Part shown: in pieces, positions 10,732 to 22,093 of the stretch
How positions within the stretch are numbered: position 1 is the first letter of the stretch
Layout of the letters: every line of letters begins with the position of its first letter
Origin: Arctopsyche grandis
Taxonomy: Eukaryota; Arthropoda; Insecta; Trichoptera; Hydropsychidae
Length of the DNA: 64,000 bases
NCBI RefSeq assembly: GCF_051622035.1
Contig: NC_135358.1
Location: 1,924,501-1,988,500, forward strand
Reading direction: 5' to 3'
Notes under the pieces: model-generated
Seen by the model: the letters and a program-made list of their open reading frames with translations, nothing else
What the model was told of the DNA's origin: nothing
Database searches by the model: none
Position numbers and translations under genes: made by a program

Positions 10732-13700
10732 GGTAGAGAATCCTGACAGATGACGCTGTTCAGGACCATGGTTGGGATGTGGCGGTTGAGGTGCGTTTTC
10801 ACTCATGTTGTTTATTAAGATGATACGTGCGGAGGCTTAGCGACCAACCGCGCGGAGCACAGGTCCAACTGCGACTAACCGTTACGTCTCTACCCCTTTT
10901 CATCCCCTTCTCACAATCAGTCGTCACATACCCTTTCTCAGCCATAGCCCATACATCAGCCTTTCGTTCAATTCCAACCCTACATATATGATACATTTTC
11001 GAATTTTAATAGATGATTATATTACAGGAAAGGATAGACGCTGGTGTCGGTTGTGCCGTAGCAGCCTTCGGTGATAAAATAGGTATCGGAACATCTCATG
11101 GACTTGTCATGGCCTTCACATCGCAAGCTCTCCGATGGTGCTGTCAGCAAAATAGAGATCAAGCGGCAGTCACATCTTTAGATTATAATGACGATGGAAC
11201 AAGATTGTTAGCAGGTATTTGAACATGTATGCAGAAGCGGTTTGAATGGTTCCCAAGAGTACATATGTATGTAGAGAGACTGAATAAATGTTGGAAAGCA
11301 ATGAAAGCAGTTTCGTTTGCGTTTCAGGATTCGCTCGCGGTATTGTATGTATGTACGAATCTACAGAAGGAACGGTGTTGAGACGTGTTGAAGCTTGTGG
11401 CGGAGGACCTTGGGGTGTTTTGAGAGTTTGTTGGGTGCCGGTTTCTACTGGAGTAGGATCTTCAGCTGTTGTAGCCGATACGGGAGGGTCTGTTTGGCTA
11501 TTGCGATTTACACGAACCCTTGGAATCAGGGGTACTAAAGTGTCATGTTTGTTCTCCGGAGCTAGGGGAGAGGTATGTTATATGAATCTAATATATTAGT
11601 ATTTGGGTTTGTTTTTTTTTTTATTATGTTTTTTGATTGATTTTTAGGTTTGCGCTTTGGAGCCATTGAATGAAGGATCTGAAAGTTGGAGTGGAGTATT
11701 GGCGTTTGCAACGTTGTCTCGAGTTGTAGTCGTGTGGGGTGTGGGTGGTGCAAGCGGTACTAGGCCACGTTCTGGCTGCCAAGCTTCTTTGATTGGACCG
11801 TCTGATTGTTTGCCGTTGTTGGCTTGGCAGCCTACCGTCGCTGACCCGTCTGATAATTCTTCGAAACGATTGCGAAGTCCTATTATTCTCTGTTCGGCCC
11901 GAGGGTTGAACATTCAATTTCATCAGGTATTCAAACACCCCAATCAATTCTTCAAAGCTTATTTCCCAAGATTTCAAAGACTTTATTGCTGATATTCAGC
12001 GTGTCCTGTTGACACATAGACCTCCTGCAGACCTTTCCATATTCCTCTCCACCCTGCCATCCTTGTCCATAAAGGGCCTGCAGCTTGTTTCAGGTCATCT
12101 GACCATCTTATCCTCTGTCTGCCTCTTTTTCTTTTTGCTTTATAGCATGGGATCCATTCTGTTATTGCTCTTGACCATTTATCTTTCTTTTCTCTGATCA
12201 TGTGACCGGTCCCTATCTGTCCAAGAACAGATCGGGACGTGCCTTACAATATCTTCAAAGTTTATATGTATCTATAATTACAGATTGTAAATAACGTTGC
12301 AGGTACGATGGGGTAGTACGGGTCCAAAGATGACACCGATGAAATGCCCCAAGACTTTTACTCATAAAACAACTGCTGTGCGTTGGCTTGGGGCTCGCCG
12401 ACTCGCTATATTAGACGCCAGAGAAACTCTTCATCTTTGGGAAACCGGTGCAAACGCCGTGGTTGACGTGTTGGACCTTTCAAACTCGCAACTCGTATAT
12501 GCAAACGCACACTTTAAGGTAATTTTTGAAGACATTGTATTGCATTGGTTATACTTTTGTTACGTACACCGCCGAGTAAGTGCAATCGGATTAGGCCGAG
12601 TAGCATCCCAGACACTGTGTGACCGTTATAATTGGTTTCAAGGATTATCTCCAGACTAAGTGCAAGTAGGCTAAACAATGGCCACCGAATTGGCGTAGTA
12701 AGCGGCACCCGGTCCCTTGTCAGAGGTGACCGATAGCGTGGGACTGAGTGTCGTGGGTATACATATCCGGGTACATGCCTAAACAATAGGGAAGTAACCG
12801 GACGTCGAAGATGCTCTGAGCGACCTGTCCGTTATAAGGCGGTACTTAGGCGATATCAAGACATTCTGGCCGGAGCACTGGTAGTGCGTGTATCTCATTA
12901 ATCATCAATAAATGCTGTGATACGACTTTGGCCTTTTACTTGGATCCTCCACCCACCCCTACGCAACACTTTTATAAATTTTAATGCATTTCAGGGCGTG
13001 GCTACTGGTGGTAAAGTGTCTGAAGCTTTGGCTCGTGCTGGTGCTGGAGCTTTAGGCGGTTCCGTTACCAATGACTGTGTCACTGGTGCGTTGCTGCTCT
13101 TAGGCAGGACTGGATTGACTAGAATTACCGCTAGAACTACCCTCGCTGCTGCTCATCATCATGCAGACATGGGAAGATGGGTGCAAGCTTTAGAAACTAT
13201 TCTTTATCGTTATAAGGTACAAAACAATTCAACTTCAGTAAATGCTCCCGAAGAAAGAAAGTTTGTTTTGGTTTAGTAAGGTATGGATAGTTTGAGGACT
13301 GAGAAGTATGGAATGCAGTATATTTGATACACGAGAAGAGATAGTGGAAACAAATCTTTGTCTAATCGAATCATTATTTAATGAAGTGAGCGAATCAATT
13401 GAATTGGGTTGAAGTTGATCGAAATATCTTTTATATTGAGATCTGAGGAAAGGTCGCTAAAAATATATCGGATCAATTTGAGAAAGGCAGTGAAGATATG
13501 CTCCTTTTTGGGAACTTTATTAAAAACATATATTTTTTTGTGGTTATAAAATGGATTGGAGATGTACTCAATTGGTATAAAATAGAATGTATAGTAGAAG
13601 AAAGTTAGAAGTGTGTTGAGCTGAAATTATATTGAGTGTGACCAGGTCCGGCTTGAGGGTATATGACACCCCCTAATCAGATTGGTTTCAGCGCCCCCCC

Positions 13701-16700
13701 TCCCCTTAAATTTTTAAACAATAAATTTCATGAAAGTTCTTGAAATTTAATGTTGAAGAAAAATATATTAAGACAAAAAAAATTAAATTAAAATGTTTAT
13801 TATAAATAGGCACGTTTTTTGTATAAAATAAAATAAAATACGGATAACTATGAATAAATTCGGTAATGAAGACATTAATTTATATTCAACAATGAATTGA
13901 CGAATTTTATATTGACATTTCTTCTTTCGAATATGATTGGTTAAGATATTTAATTTCATGAAGCAAATCCATCCCTGATATATATGTATATATATACATT
14001 TCAGCGGTATTTTATATAAAATACAATTCCAAATTACCATTTGTACCGATGACATTCTGCTGTTTTACAAGTTTTATTCGTGAGTAGTTGATATTTGACT
14101 GTCAACTTCCTGCGTTCCTTGTAAATTATAATATTTTACAATCAGTATTGTTACTTTGAGTAGAAACATTAAGTTGAATATAGAATGTTTTATAAGTTAA
14201 TAGAAAGCTAAATAATTTTTTCAATTTAATAATCAAAAAAATAAAAATGGGGGCGCCTCAAAGCGCCCCTTGTCTATAGCGTCCTAGGCACGTATCTATG
14301 TAGTCTGCTGCAACTTTAAGCCAGCCCTGAGTATGACCCAAAGTAGGGAAGAATGCTAACTTGTTGTATACATATGTATGTAGGTCTGATGTTGATTAAA
14401 CTTTAAACAGTTCCAAGTATTATGTATTTACGTGTATTGCAGTCTTTGGAAGGCTTTCCGGCATTACAAACTTGTCTGACACAACGATCTAAATCTCTAT
14501 TTTCACGACTAGCCGAAAATCCAGTACAATTGACAGATCGCGCCACAGCCTTAACAACGATTGATGTTTGCGTTCAAATGGATTTGCTGTAAGTATCAAA
14601 TGAAACTACTAATTCCTACTGATTTATAAATATTATATGTATACTATTACATTTTTTTTAGTGAATTTTTGTGGAGTACTTTGTGGGATTCTGCGGCAGT
14701 TTCGAAATGCGAAGAAACGCTCATAGTATTAGCGTGTAAAAGGGCATCCGAAGGGTTATTGCCATCTATCTCACCTGGCGCTTGTCAGACACTTGTAAAC
14801 TACATGATCATTCATGATCCGCAAAGTCTTCAAAAAGCGCTTTTACACATTCCTTTAAAATGTATGGACCTTCATCAGGTATGAAGATTTTACTTTTAAG
14901 TTTTATATAATATGATGTAGTTGATTATATGTATAAGTTATGGCATCGTTAAGGTACTGAGCGAATGTCGACGGCTGGAATTGTGGTCGGCTTGGGTAAG
15001 AGTGACGGCGGCTACGGCACCGGATGATCCCGCTTTACCGTTGAGAGATCTCCTTCCTCTGCTTGGGCCACAGTGCAGAAAAGGTAGCCATTCCTGCCCT
15101 GGAGACGTGCTGTTGTTATATACCGCTGATTGTTTCGCCGGTAGATTGTTTCCAACTGGTTCCGTATCGATATCAGAACGTCCTCATATCGGTCAAGAAG
15201 TAAGTGCCTAGAATGAAAATAGTTCCACTCGCCGATAGATTGTAATGAAGTTTGGTTTTTAAGGTGTTGAGGTGTTTGTTGTATGATCCAGTCGATGAAT
15301 TAGAAACCACCGCTGTTAGATTGCCGCATTTACGTGCTCTCTTACTCCACGACACTGGTTCGACTCTTCGCATGCTCGAGATGTCGTTCTCCTCGGGTCC
15401 TTTCACGGGCCCGTTGGGAAAACAGAAACGTTTGTCAATGGCACTCGCTTTGCACAATGTTTTGCATATATCTATGGAAGAGGATAACCAATTTACGGTA
15501 TGTATTCAATAATGATTTGTATGTGGCTGTTGCGATAGATCTAAGATAAAATGTTAAATCATACTCAAACTATTAGTTGAAGACTTGGGTTGTTTTTTTT
15601 AACCCTTTGAATGCTGACTAACGCCGATTGGCGTTTTGCCAACAAGTCCATAGGTCTGAAAAACACCGATATTGTATTTTGAGTATAATATAAACAACAA
15701 TACTACCGGCTAAGCCTTTCCAGGTAGCATTGAACATGGGTCGTGTAATCGGTGTTATTCATTTGTCAACGTTTATAAAGAGTGGCTTACACTGGAATTT
15801 CTGAATTTATAATCATAGCAGAATTTGCCGATGGAAATCCCTAGCTGCCGAGTATTTTATATTGTTGCTTGGCATTTAAATTGTGAGCATTACATTTTAA
15901 CAACAATGAAGAAGAAGGAACTAGTTTTGGAAAAATACATTCATTAATAGACTTCTTTTGCTTATTTTATATTGTTGTAAGATATAATAGAGAGTCTAAA
16001 CACATCTTTACAAAACTCGAAATCCTCGGCGGTAGTTATCTAGGGTTTGTTTGGATTAGCTACAATTTTTATACCTGGAATTCGAAATAATTCTAGTTGG
16101 AAATTTTGGCGAAATTTTCAGCGTAGTGGGCTTTCAACAGAAAAGACGTCAGCATTCAAAGGGTTAATATATTATTCAGTGTCAGACTATCGCGACATCT
16201 TCGATTTACATGTGATTTACTTATCATATTATACATGAGTGTATGTTGTTTTGCAGGAGAACGAAGTGGCTGAAATTGTATCGTTTACTTGTAGCCGTCT
16301 AATGACTGGTAGTCTACCTGCCGACATAACTTTAATAAATCATCTCAAGAGGCATTTTTCTAAGCCGTCGACGTCTAGCAAAGCGAACAAAATAATGGAG
16401 ACGTCTTGGCTGAACTTGTTGTCGTGTGGACAAAATGTGACGAATCATTTACCCCACAATGAAATGCTAGAATTAGCTCAGACCACCAAGCGTTTAAAAG
16501 TCGAACGGTTTCTAAAAGAGAAGGTGCACGATTTCGAAGGAGTCTTAGAAACGTTTTTGAACGACGTCGATACTGAAGTAGAAATGTTTGCGTATTTAGA
16601 AAAACACGCAGCTAAAGAAGAGAGAATGATTGCGAAGCAGGTTATAAGTGCTGGAAAGCGTTTAGCCGGACAGTGGCCAGAACACATGTCACAATTCCTG

Positions 16701-17657
16701 TTGAATCACTTTCCAGAGCTGATACCCACCGTGCTAGCGACTTTGGGCAACGAAGAGTCTGCTTTGAAATTCACGGAAGTGCTCTATAAACAGGACGCTT
16801 TGGATGCGGATCTCGCCACGAAGCATTTGAATTTACTTTGCGTACTGAAGCCAGAGTCTGTATTGGATTTTTTAAACGACCCACCGTCTACGCTGCTGCC
16901 TGATGCTGCATTGCACCTCATCCGGAAGTATGAGATACACAAAGCCGAACCAAAGTGTCTCGAAGCGGCCGGAGATTTGAGCGCTGCACTCAAGATTGCC
17001 ATTCAATTGATGCTAAACGCCAAAGAGAAAAAAGATAGGGAACAGTTAGCTGGTGATGCTTATGCGCTCTGCACCAGGGTTGCAAAACTATCGGGGCCTG
17101 AAGAAGCCGAATCGTTTTGGCGGCAGCTTATAGAAGGCGTGTCAAATTTGCCGGAACCACCAGGTCCTCCGTTGCCGGCGTTGTTGTTGGAAGGTGCTGC
17201 TTATCATTTGCCGTTGCCATGGTTGGTCGGAAAGCTGTGTAGTCGTGGAGGTAATACGGGAGCTCTTCGCGGAGCTTTGATCAGTCTTTTGGGTGCTGCT
17301 AAAGATAATGCTGAAGCTATGAGTGCTGCCGCTCGTCTCACCGGGTCTGAATTGCACAAGGCTCTCGCGACAGCTTTGAGAGGGAAGCGGGTGCTACCTG
17401 TCTTCTCGACAGTCTGCGGTTATTGTCACCATCCACTTCATTCCCATTCGATGGTGCGTGCCTATTGTTGCGGTCATGCTTTCCACGTTGAATGTGACCC
17501 GGAGTCGGGTCAGTGCGGCCGTTGCGGAATGGTCGCTAGTGAAATTCGCACAGTTCGAACTCCTCAGAGCAATGCTCCGGTCCACACGGAGCCGCCTCAA
17601 CAGTTTCCGCTGTGGATTGTTGCTCCACCGAGGCCCGATCTGGAAGGAATCATTTAA
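8260..17657 (+). CDS. Vps8: Vacuolar protein sorting-associated protein 8 homologue (CORVET subunit)
   Basis: Vps8 is a CORVET-specific subunit that binds Rab5 on early endosomes and tethers them. Twelve exons assemble in frame: 8260-8355, 8427-8678, 11028-11214, 11328-11572, 11648-11926, 12303-12518, 12995-13216, 14443-14588, 14662-14878, 14954-15199, 15264-15497, 16257-17657; about 1246 residues, as expected for the family. Seen: an acidic, Pro-rich N-terminus (MEAPPPGGPPP); a beta-propeller region from about residue 117 (ERIDAGVGCAVAAFGDK, IGIGTSHGLVMAF, SCLFSGARGEVC, LVYANAHFK-GVATGGKVSEAL), very like human VPS8; a long alpha-solenoid; and a C-terminal RING-H2 finger from residue about 1167 (CGYC, CCGHAFHVEC, CGRCG). 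The start is the ATG preceding the acidic exon. Donor 1 (GAG|GTTCCT) is weak, so exon 1 is the least certain. Exon 1 and 2 junctions rest on phase and similarity only. Introns 2, 5, 6, 7 and 11 contain repeats. AATAAA occurs at 17978-17983. Confidence 0.95.
8700..9180. other. Vps8 intron 2, left part
   Basis: Intronic AT-rich sequence, then at about 9018-9185 a repeat (ACCAATGGGTGCATTTT, then GTCTGACATGTGCTCCTGAT) that recurs at 61690-61820 next to a Helitron 3' end. No exon evidence. Confidence 0.45.
9185..9577 (-). mobile_element. Helitron-like copy, family H1 (truncated)
   Basis: Read on the minus strand it carries the H1 5' part (ATACTGTGTATGTGTCTCT, GAGATAATCCTCGCCGTACT, CGTTTCGATTCGACAT, then the ACTGTTTGCTACCAATGTTTCC block) seen intact at 26263-26730. 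The 3' end with CTAG is not present, and a LINE tail abuts it at 9578. Confidence 0.6.
9579..10358 (-). mobile_element. 5'-truncated LINE tail in Vps8 intron 2
   Basis: Minus strand 10358-9978 encodes a retrotransposon C-terminal segment (LGYNSLELRRNFSLIRFVLQLLRG, then LLEQLGLYVP, then ARTLLFRMAPIPRAIRLLNE), the typical end of Jockey/CR1-type ORF2. The 3' UTR contains a stem-loop pairing GACCATTGTGGC with GCCACAATGGCC (about 9606-9650), followed by the tail (TTTA repeats at 9579-9596 on the plus strand). Confidence 0.8.
10389..10636 (-). mobile_element. Helitron-like copy, family H1 (internally deleted)
   Basis: On the minus strand it begins ATATCGCTATTCTGTCTGTC and ends GGGTACAACACTAG|T, with a stem-loop upstream of the end (CCCATG...CATCGGG). 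A CTAG end followed by T with a short hairpin just before it is the Helitron 3' signature. It is about 250 bp against about 470 bp for the fullest copy. Confidence 0.68.
10637..10724. repeat. (TA)44 microsatellite
   Basis: An 88-base uninterrupted TA run at the 5' boundary of the H1 Helitron and the LTR-like unit at 10725, inside Vps8 intron 2. The TATATA boundary of the element is the probable seed. Confidence 0.95.
10725..10984 (-). mobile_element. LTR-like unit, family L2, copy 1
   Basis: Minus strand: starts TGTAGGGTTGGAATTGAACG, carries AATAAA, and ends CTCTACCACATACA, a TG...CA unit of 260 bp. TATA lies on both sides (10721-10724, 10985-10988), but the left one is inside the TA run, so the duplication is weak evidence. 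A second copy is at 24895-25175. It ends only 43 bp before Vps8 exon 3. Confidence 0.5.
11983..12201 (-). mobile_element. LINE fragment (RTE-like C-terminus) in Vps8 intron 5
   Basis: Minus strand reads KWSRAITEWIPCY, KRKRGRQRIRWSDDLKQAAG, then WKGLQEVYVS. The pattern WxxRVTEW...RxxGRPxxRWxDDxxxxAG...WxxLxEAYV is the end of RTE-type ORF2 in insects. Only this tail remains. Confidence 0.75.
12558..12968 (+). mobile_element. Solo LTR, family L1, copy 1, in Vps8 intron 6
   Basis: A 411-bp unit that begins TGTTACGTA and ends CCCCTACGCAACA (TGTT...AACA). It contains a TATAAGGCGG segment and AATAAATGCTG near the 3' end, in LTR order. A 4-bp target duplication CTTT flanks it (12554-12557, 12969-12972). 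No internal element region remains, so this is a solo LTR of probable Ty3/Gypsy type. Confidence 0.8.
13643..14329. mobile_element. hAT-type non-autonomous element in Vps8 intron 7
   Basis: Ends CAGGTCCGGCTTGAGGG and CTTTAAGCCAGCCCTG are imperfect inverted repeats, followed inward by C-rich and G-rich blocks (GCGCCCCCC; GGGGGCGCC). 8-bp flanks AGTGTGAC (13635-13642) and AGTATGAC (14330-14337) match at 7 of 8. The interior is AT-rich and non-coding. Confidence 0.75.
15603..16163. mobile_element. piggyBac-type MITE, copy 2, in Vps8 intron 11
   Basis: TTAA at 15599-15602 and 16164-16167 flanks inverted ends CCCTTTGAATGCTGAC and GTCAGCATTCAAAGGG (perfect over 16 bases). It is 561 bp and non-coding. 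This is the parental location of the copy at 1868-2416. Confidence 0.85.
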
Positions 17658-19990
17658 TGCATTCATTTTGTTTCACGTTATTATACTAGTTGAATTATTT
17701 ACATATCCTGTATTTTATGTGTTATATATTTTTTGCTTATTTTATTATTATATAAATTGTACGTTGCAATAACTCTGTGATAAATTATTTATAAGGTTTG
17801 CTACTTTGAGTTTTGTTTAATATGCAATGTTGTATGTATATAAACATGAATTAAAAAATAATAATATATGCAAATTGTATTTCAGTCATTTGCTCTTATA
17901 ATTTTTCTATAGATAAATGCTCTGTCTATGTTATTGGTGTATTGTGATGTTTTATTATTTCTATTGAGCTAAAATGAAATAAAATGAAACCCTCCCTATT
18001 TTGTAATCAAAATTGTAAAGTTACATTATTATAATGTATATATACATATATCTGCCTATAATGAAAATGTTAATAAAAATCAAAATGTATTAGTTTTTTT
18101 ATTTAATTAAACAACCATCGAAGTTTACACATATTTTTTTAATATACATATGTACATACATACATACATACATACATACTTAAATCACAAAAGCTCGAGT
18201 ATATGAAAGAGATATCAAAATATCTGACCAGTGGAAGTAAAGATTCCTAAACATTGATATACCAGTAAAAAGAGTGACTTTAGATATACATTTTATCATG
18301 TCATTTAAACAAGTACCATCCACACATTCTGAAGAAGTTAGTATATACTTAATATAAAATTATTTCAAAATAATATGATTATTTGTAAATAGTAGATGTA
18401 AGAAACGATGTTTAAGGAACATTGATAACAGTCTGGAGGCGGGAAAACATTGGTGCTACAGTTTCAGAATTTTTTTTCGTACCCTAGCAATATGACGAAA
18501 CATCCTATGAGGTTTTTTTGATGTAAAATTGTTCCATTTATCTATATGTGAATTAAAAAAATAAAATACTAAAACTAAGCTTAAATTTTAAAAAAACCTT
18601 CGAAAATCAGGAAAATTTACGATTTTCACAAATTTGAATGGGCTGGTGGCAGTGCAAATATATTTTTTAGAATTATTATATTATTTTTTAAGGATTTCCC
18701 ACGATATACGACTAGAGTTGTTTCAAAATTCGCTGATTTAGATGTGCCCAAATAAATGTGCAATAATTGAAACGAATATGTATAGTTCACATATTTTATT
18801 AGTGTTTTTATAATTAATATCAAAATTTCTGAAAAATATAATTATATTACATATTTGGACGGTAATTTATTTACGGGAGGTAACTATAATGTTAACTTAA
18901 AAATGCACCACATACATGTACAATACTTATGAACAAAATCAACAATAAGAAAATAAAAACAAGAAAATTAACATTATGACTATTGGGTAAATGTTAGTTT
19001 TTTAAATTTCTCTTAAGAATAAACTAATATACTTGTTATGTAAAAACTGTCATGTTTTGAGTTTTCACTAAAAAAAGAGAGAATAGGATTACGGAACTAT
19101 GTAATTAAAATATAATATATTTTTTTAAATGAAATAATAAACAAATTGTAATAATCATTAATTACTACAACATGTACATATTCTATTTTGTATAGAAATA
19201 TCACATTTTTTGTATACTATATGTAATTGTACATTTTTACATAGATTAAAAAAAAATTATATTAATTTATAGCACTGCTTTTAAGGAGAACATTAGCACT
19301 GCGCTGATCAACCTGAAAAATAAAACGAAAATGTAATTTTTTCATTGTACTGAATAACTTTACAAATATTCAGTTTTAATACAGATTTACCTTTATTTGG
19401 TTTATATTGAAGTGTTAAATTACATATACGTATATAGTATTATGTGTTACACTTTAAACCACCCACAAGAGTTATTTTATTTTAATATTTTTATAATTGA
19501 TTATCAAAAAAGAAAAAAACACACAAAAATAACATGCAAGTTAATTGTAAGAAAATTTTCCAATTCAAAGCATTTCAAATGATTCGCTTAGTAAGAAATA
19601 GGTGTAAAATATTTGTGTCAAAATGTGCGAGCGCTGTGAATAAATATAATAATAAAAAAGAAATATCAACAAATAAAATGAAACAAAAATAGAATATACC
19701 ACTACTTTATTCGTTAATTAAATAAAATATACATAAAGCAAATAATAATTGAAATTTTATTATAAATTTCAACTTGACAGATTGCCGTTAAATAATTGTG
19801 CAGATTAAAATATAAATAAAAATCATAAACTAGGAAATTATTAATTAAAAAAAGTAATTAGATTTATGAGCTTTGATTTAAAATAGCTGAGGAATAAAGC
19901 GTCAGAAATATGTAAATATGCCAAACAAGGATAATAAACACAGCCACCGAAATAAACCAAAGCCACACACCCGGAAGTAGTTTTCATTAT
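17658..19990. other. AT-rich spacer between Vps8 and the Gly-rich gene (convergent 3' ends)
   Basis: Both genes end into this region, so it holds both 3' UTRs. Candidate Vps8 polyadenylation signals are AATAAA at 17978-17983 and another near 18068. A (CATA)n run lies at about 18150-18180. No coding region, RNA gene or recognisable element is seen. Confidence 0.5.
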
Positions 19991-22093
19991 TTACCCGAAT
20001 GTCCATCCATAGCTGTTGGGTTTTCTGGTTGTGGCCGCACTCCGACCAGCTTGATTCTGTCCATAGTTCTTCGCGTAGTATCCGCTCTGCAAATTGGATT
20101 GTCCTTGCGTATTGGACGGCTGACTGTACGACGGATTGTAGCTTCCTGGTCTTTGATAGCCTGGATTGTTTTGACCGTACGGGTTGGAAGGGTTGCCGTA
20201 AGGATTGGAAGGGTTGCCGTAAGGATTGGAGGGGTTTCCGTATGGATTAGGATTCGAGTTTCTGTTTTCTATCAAGCCTGGCCTGGTGAAGGATGGGTTG
20301 AACGATGGAAGTCCACCTTTGGTGAAATTACTCAAAATATTTGTAAGAATGGAAGATATTGGATTAGTGTTTCCGTCCTTATTGCCGCCAAAGCCGAATG
20401 CACTTCCGAATGAGCCGAGTATATTTGAAAGGCCACCGCCGGGCGAGCCTCCACCACCGGATGAACCTCCGTATCCTCCGCTAGAAGAACCTCCATAAGG
20501 AGACCCTCCATATGGAGAGCCTCCACCGCCGGAAGAGCCTCCATAGTGAGAGCCTCCACCTCCGCCTGATGATCCTCCGTAATAACCACCACCACCACCA
20601 CCACCACCATTACTGCCACCGAAAGATGATCCCCTTGGTGGAGCTGGAGGAGGATAATTTGGAGTATCGTCATATCTTGGGGGAGATACTGGCGGTGCAG
20701 CTGGTCTTATGTCGGCTATTGGCTTTGGTGTCGTTGGTTTGGCCATTGGCACATTGTGTGATTCTGAAAGAACATAATACATAAAATACATTGGTAAATC
20801 GACTAAGAACACATTGTTATGTAATGAATATCTTACAACCTATGTATGTACTTATATTACTCTTTATTCCCGCTTGTTGTTTGATCTCGATTCTTTGAGC
20901 GCACGTTTAATTGATATTTTCCTTTAAGGTTATTTATGAGACTTTCAAAACCTTTATTGTTTTAGCTACATTTTTCTCACGACTCGTGTTCCCCTCAAAT
21001 ATCATTATCCCTCTTAATCTGCACAACGAATTGTGTGTATCTACCCTCAAGGGATACATATGCAAATACTAAAATATTGTTTTTAATTAATTTTATTGCT
21101 TTAGCTGCATTTTTCTCACGAATTGTGTTTCCCTCAAAATTCCTTTTAAATCTGCATGACTAATTGTGTGTATCCACAAAACCATTTCTCGATACATTCA
21201 AGGGACGGTAATTGGACTATTCGTCACATTGGGGTGGTCACAAAGACAATTTTTGCCATGAAAATCGCGAATACACAATATTTGGCACTCAAGTTCTCGT
21301 TACTATGATAGTTATCGTTAGTATGATGGACTTTTCGGCTGCCAGATGTTCCGTTATAGAGATTTTAGTGACTTTGTGACGAGTAATTTGTGACCAGTAA
21401 TCACCGAACCCAAGGGACACATATGTCAAAATATTAAAATCTTAAAATATTGTTTTTAATTAACTTGATTGCATTTCTACATTTTTCCCACGAATTGTGT
21501 TCCCCTCAAATATTATTTTCCCACTGCTAATCACCAGCTGGTTTACCAAACTGTGATTGGTTGAAAATTGTTACCCTTATTGAATATATGCTCATGTTAA
21601 TCATATTGAAGATCACTTGCGATTAAACTGCCCCTCACACTCGTCCCCGTAACAACATTAATTGAAATACTTTGTAATGACATTGATATTATACATATAA
21701 TATGTATAATAAAGTGGTGTTATCCAATTTTTGTAACGACGAATTTAGAAACCTGGTGGATGACTACTTGATATGTATATATATGTGTGTGGAATAATAA
21801 TGTACCTGAATCAGAGGCTGTCTTCTTCTTGCAAGTTGGATACAGACCGCAATCGCTGGTTCTGGCTATCGAGCATGGATCCTCAGCCATCATACATACT
21901 TCACTATTCAAACATCCTATGTCTTTACAAGTTCTTCCATATTCTGAAAATATGAATAATATAGCGTATAATCGGGGTAGTTTGCACTTGGAATTAATAT
22001 TTACATATTATAATAACAACATAAAAAATACTAACTGGAAAAACCATTTGCAGATATTGCTAAAAGTAGGCAAACGGATATAGTTGACCACAT
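19991..22093 (-). CDS. Secreted six-cysteine protein with Pro/Gly-rich low-complexity tail, unknown function
   Basis: Three exons: 22093-22036, 21943-21806 and 20763-19991, joined in phase 1 with GT-AG borders, about 322 residues. Seen: a signal peptide (MWSTISVCLLLAISANG); a compact domain with six cysteines spaced C-x4-C-x5-C-x6-C-x7-C-x5-C (residues about 25-57); a Lys/Thr/Pro linker; a Pro-rich stretch (RPAAPPVSPPRY, YPPPAPPRG); a long Gly/Ser/Tyr region; and a tail with four tandem NPYGNPS-type repeats encoded by 21-bp DNA repeats (about 20165-20240). The ATG at 22093 is chosen for its signal peptide. The frame stays open to 22279, but a TTTTTTACAG acceptor directly upstream suggests a 5' UTR intron. 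The composition resembles structural or matrix proteins of cuticle, eggshell or silk type, which is only an analogy. I do not recognise the family. Intron 2 contains a MITE. Confidence 0.85.
20165..20245 (-). repeat. 21-bp tandem repeat coding for NPYGNPS units
   Basis: Nearly identical 21-base units (GGATTGGAAGGGTTGCCGTA on the plus strand) give the heptapeptide repeats in the tail of the Gly-rich protein. Copy number probably varies between alleles. Confidence 0.8.
21207..21410 (+). mobile_element. 204-bp MITE, family A, copy 3, in an intron of the Gly-rich gene
   Basis: Ends GGTAATTGG and TCACCGAACC, flanked by an exact 8-bp repeat CAAGGGAC (21199-21206, 21411-21418). Nearly identical to copies 1 and 2. 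Confidence 0.85.

Noticed and set aside
10564..10802. Long Tyr-Ile repeat proteins on both strands
   Set aside because: They are translations of the (TA)44 microsatellite.
19999..20784. Several long open frames on the plus strand and another minus frame opposite the Gly-rich exon
   Set aside because: They are shadows of the low-complexity exon on the minus strand, which has a signal peptide, matching splice phases and a coherent domain layout.
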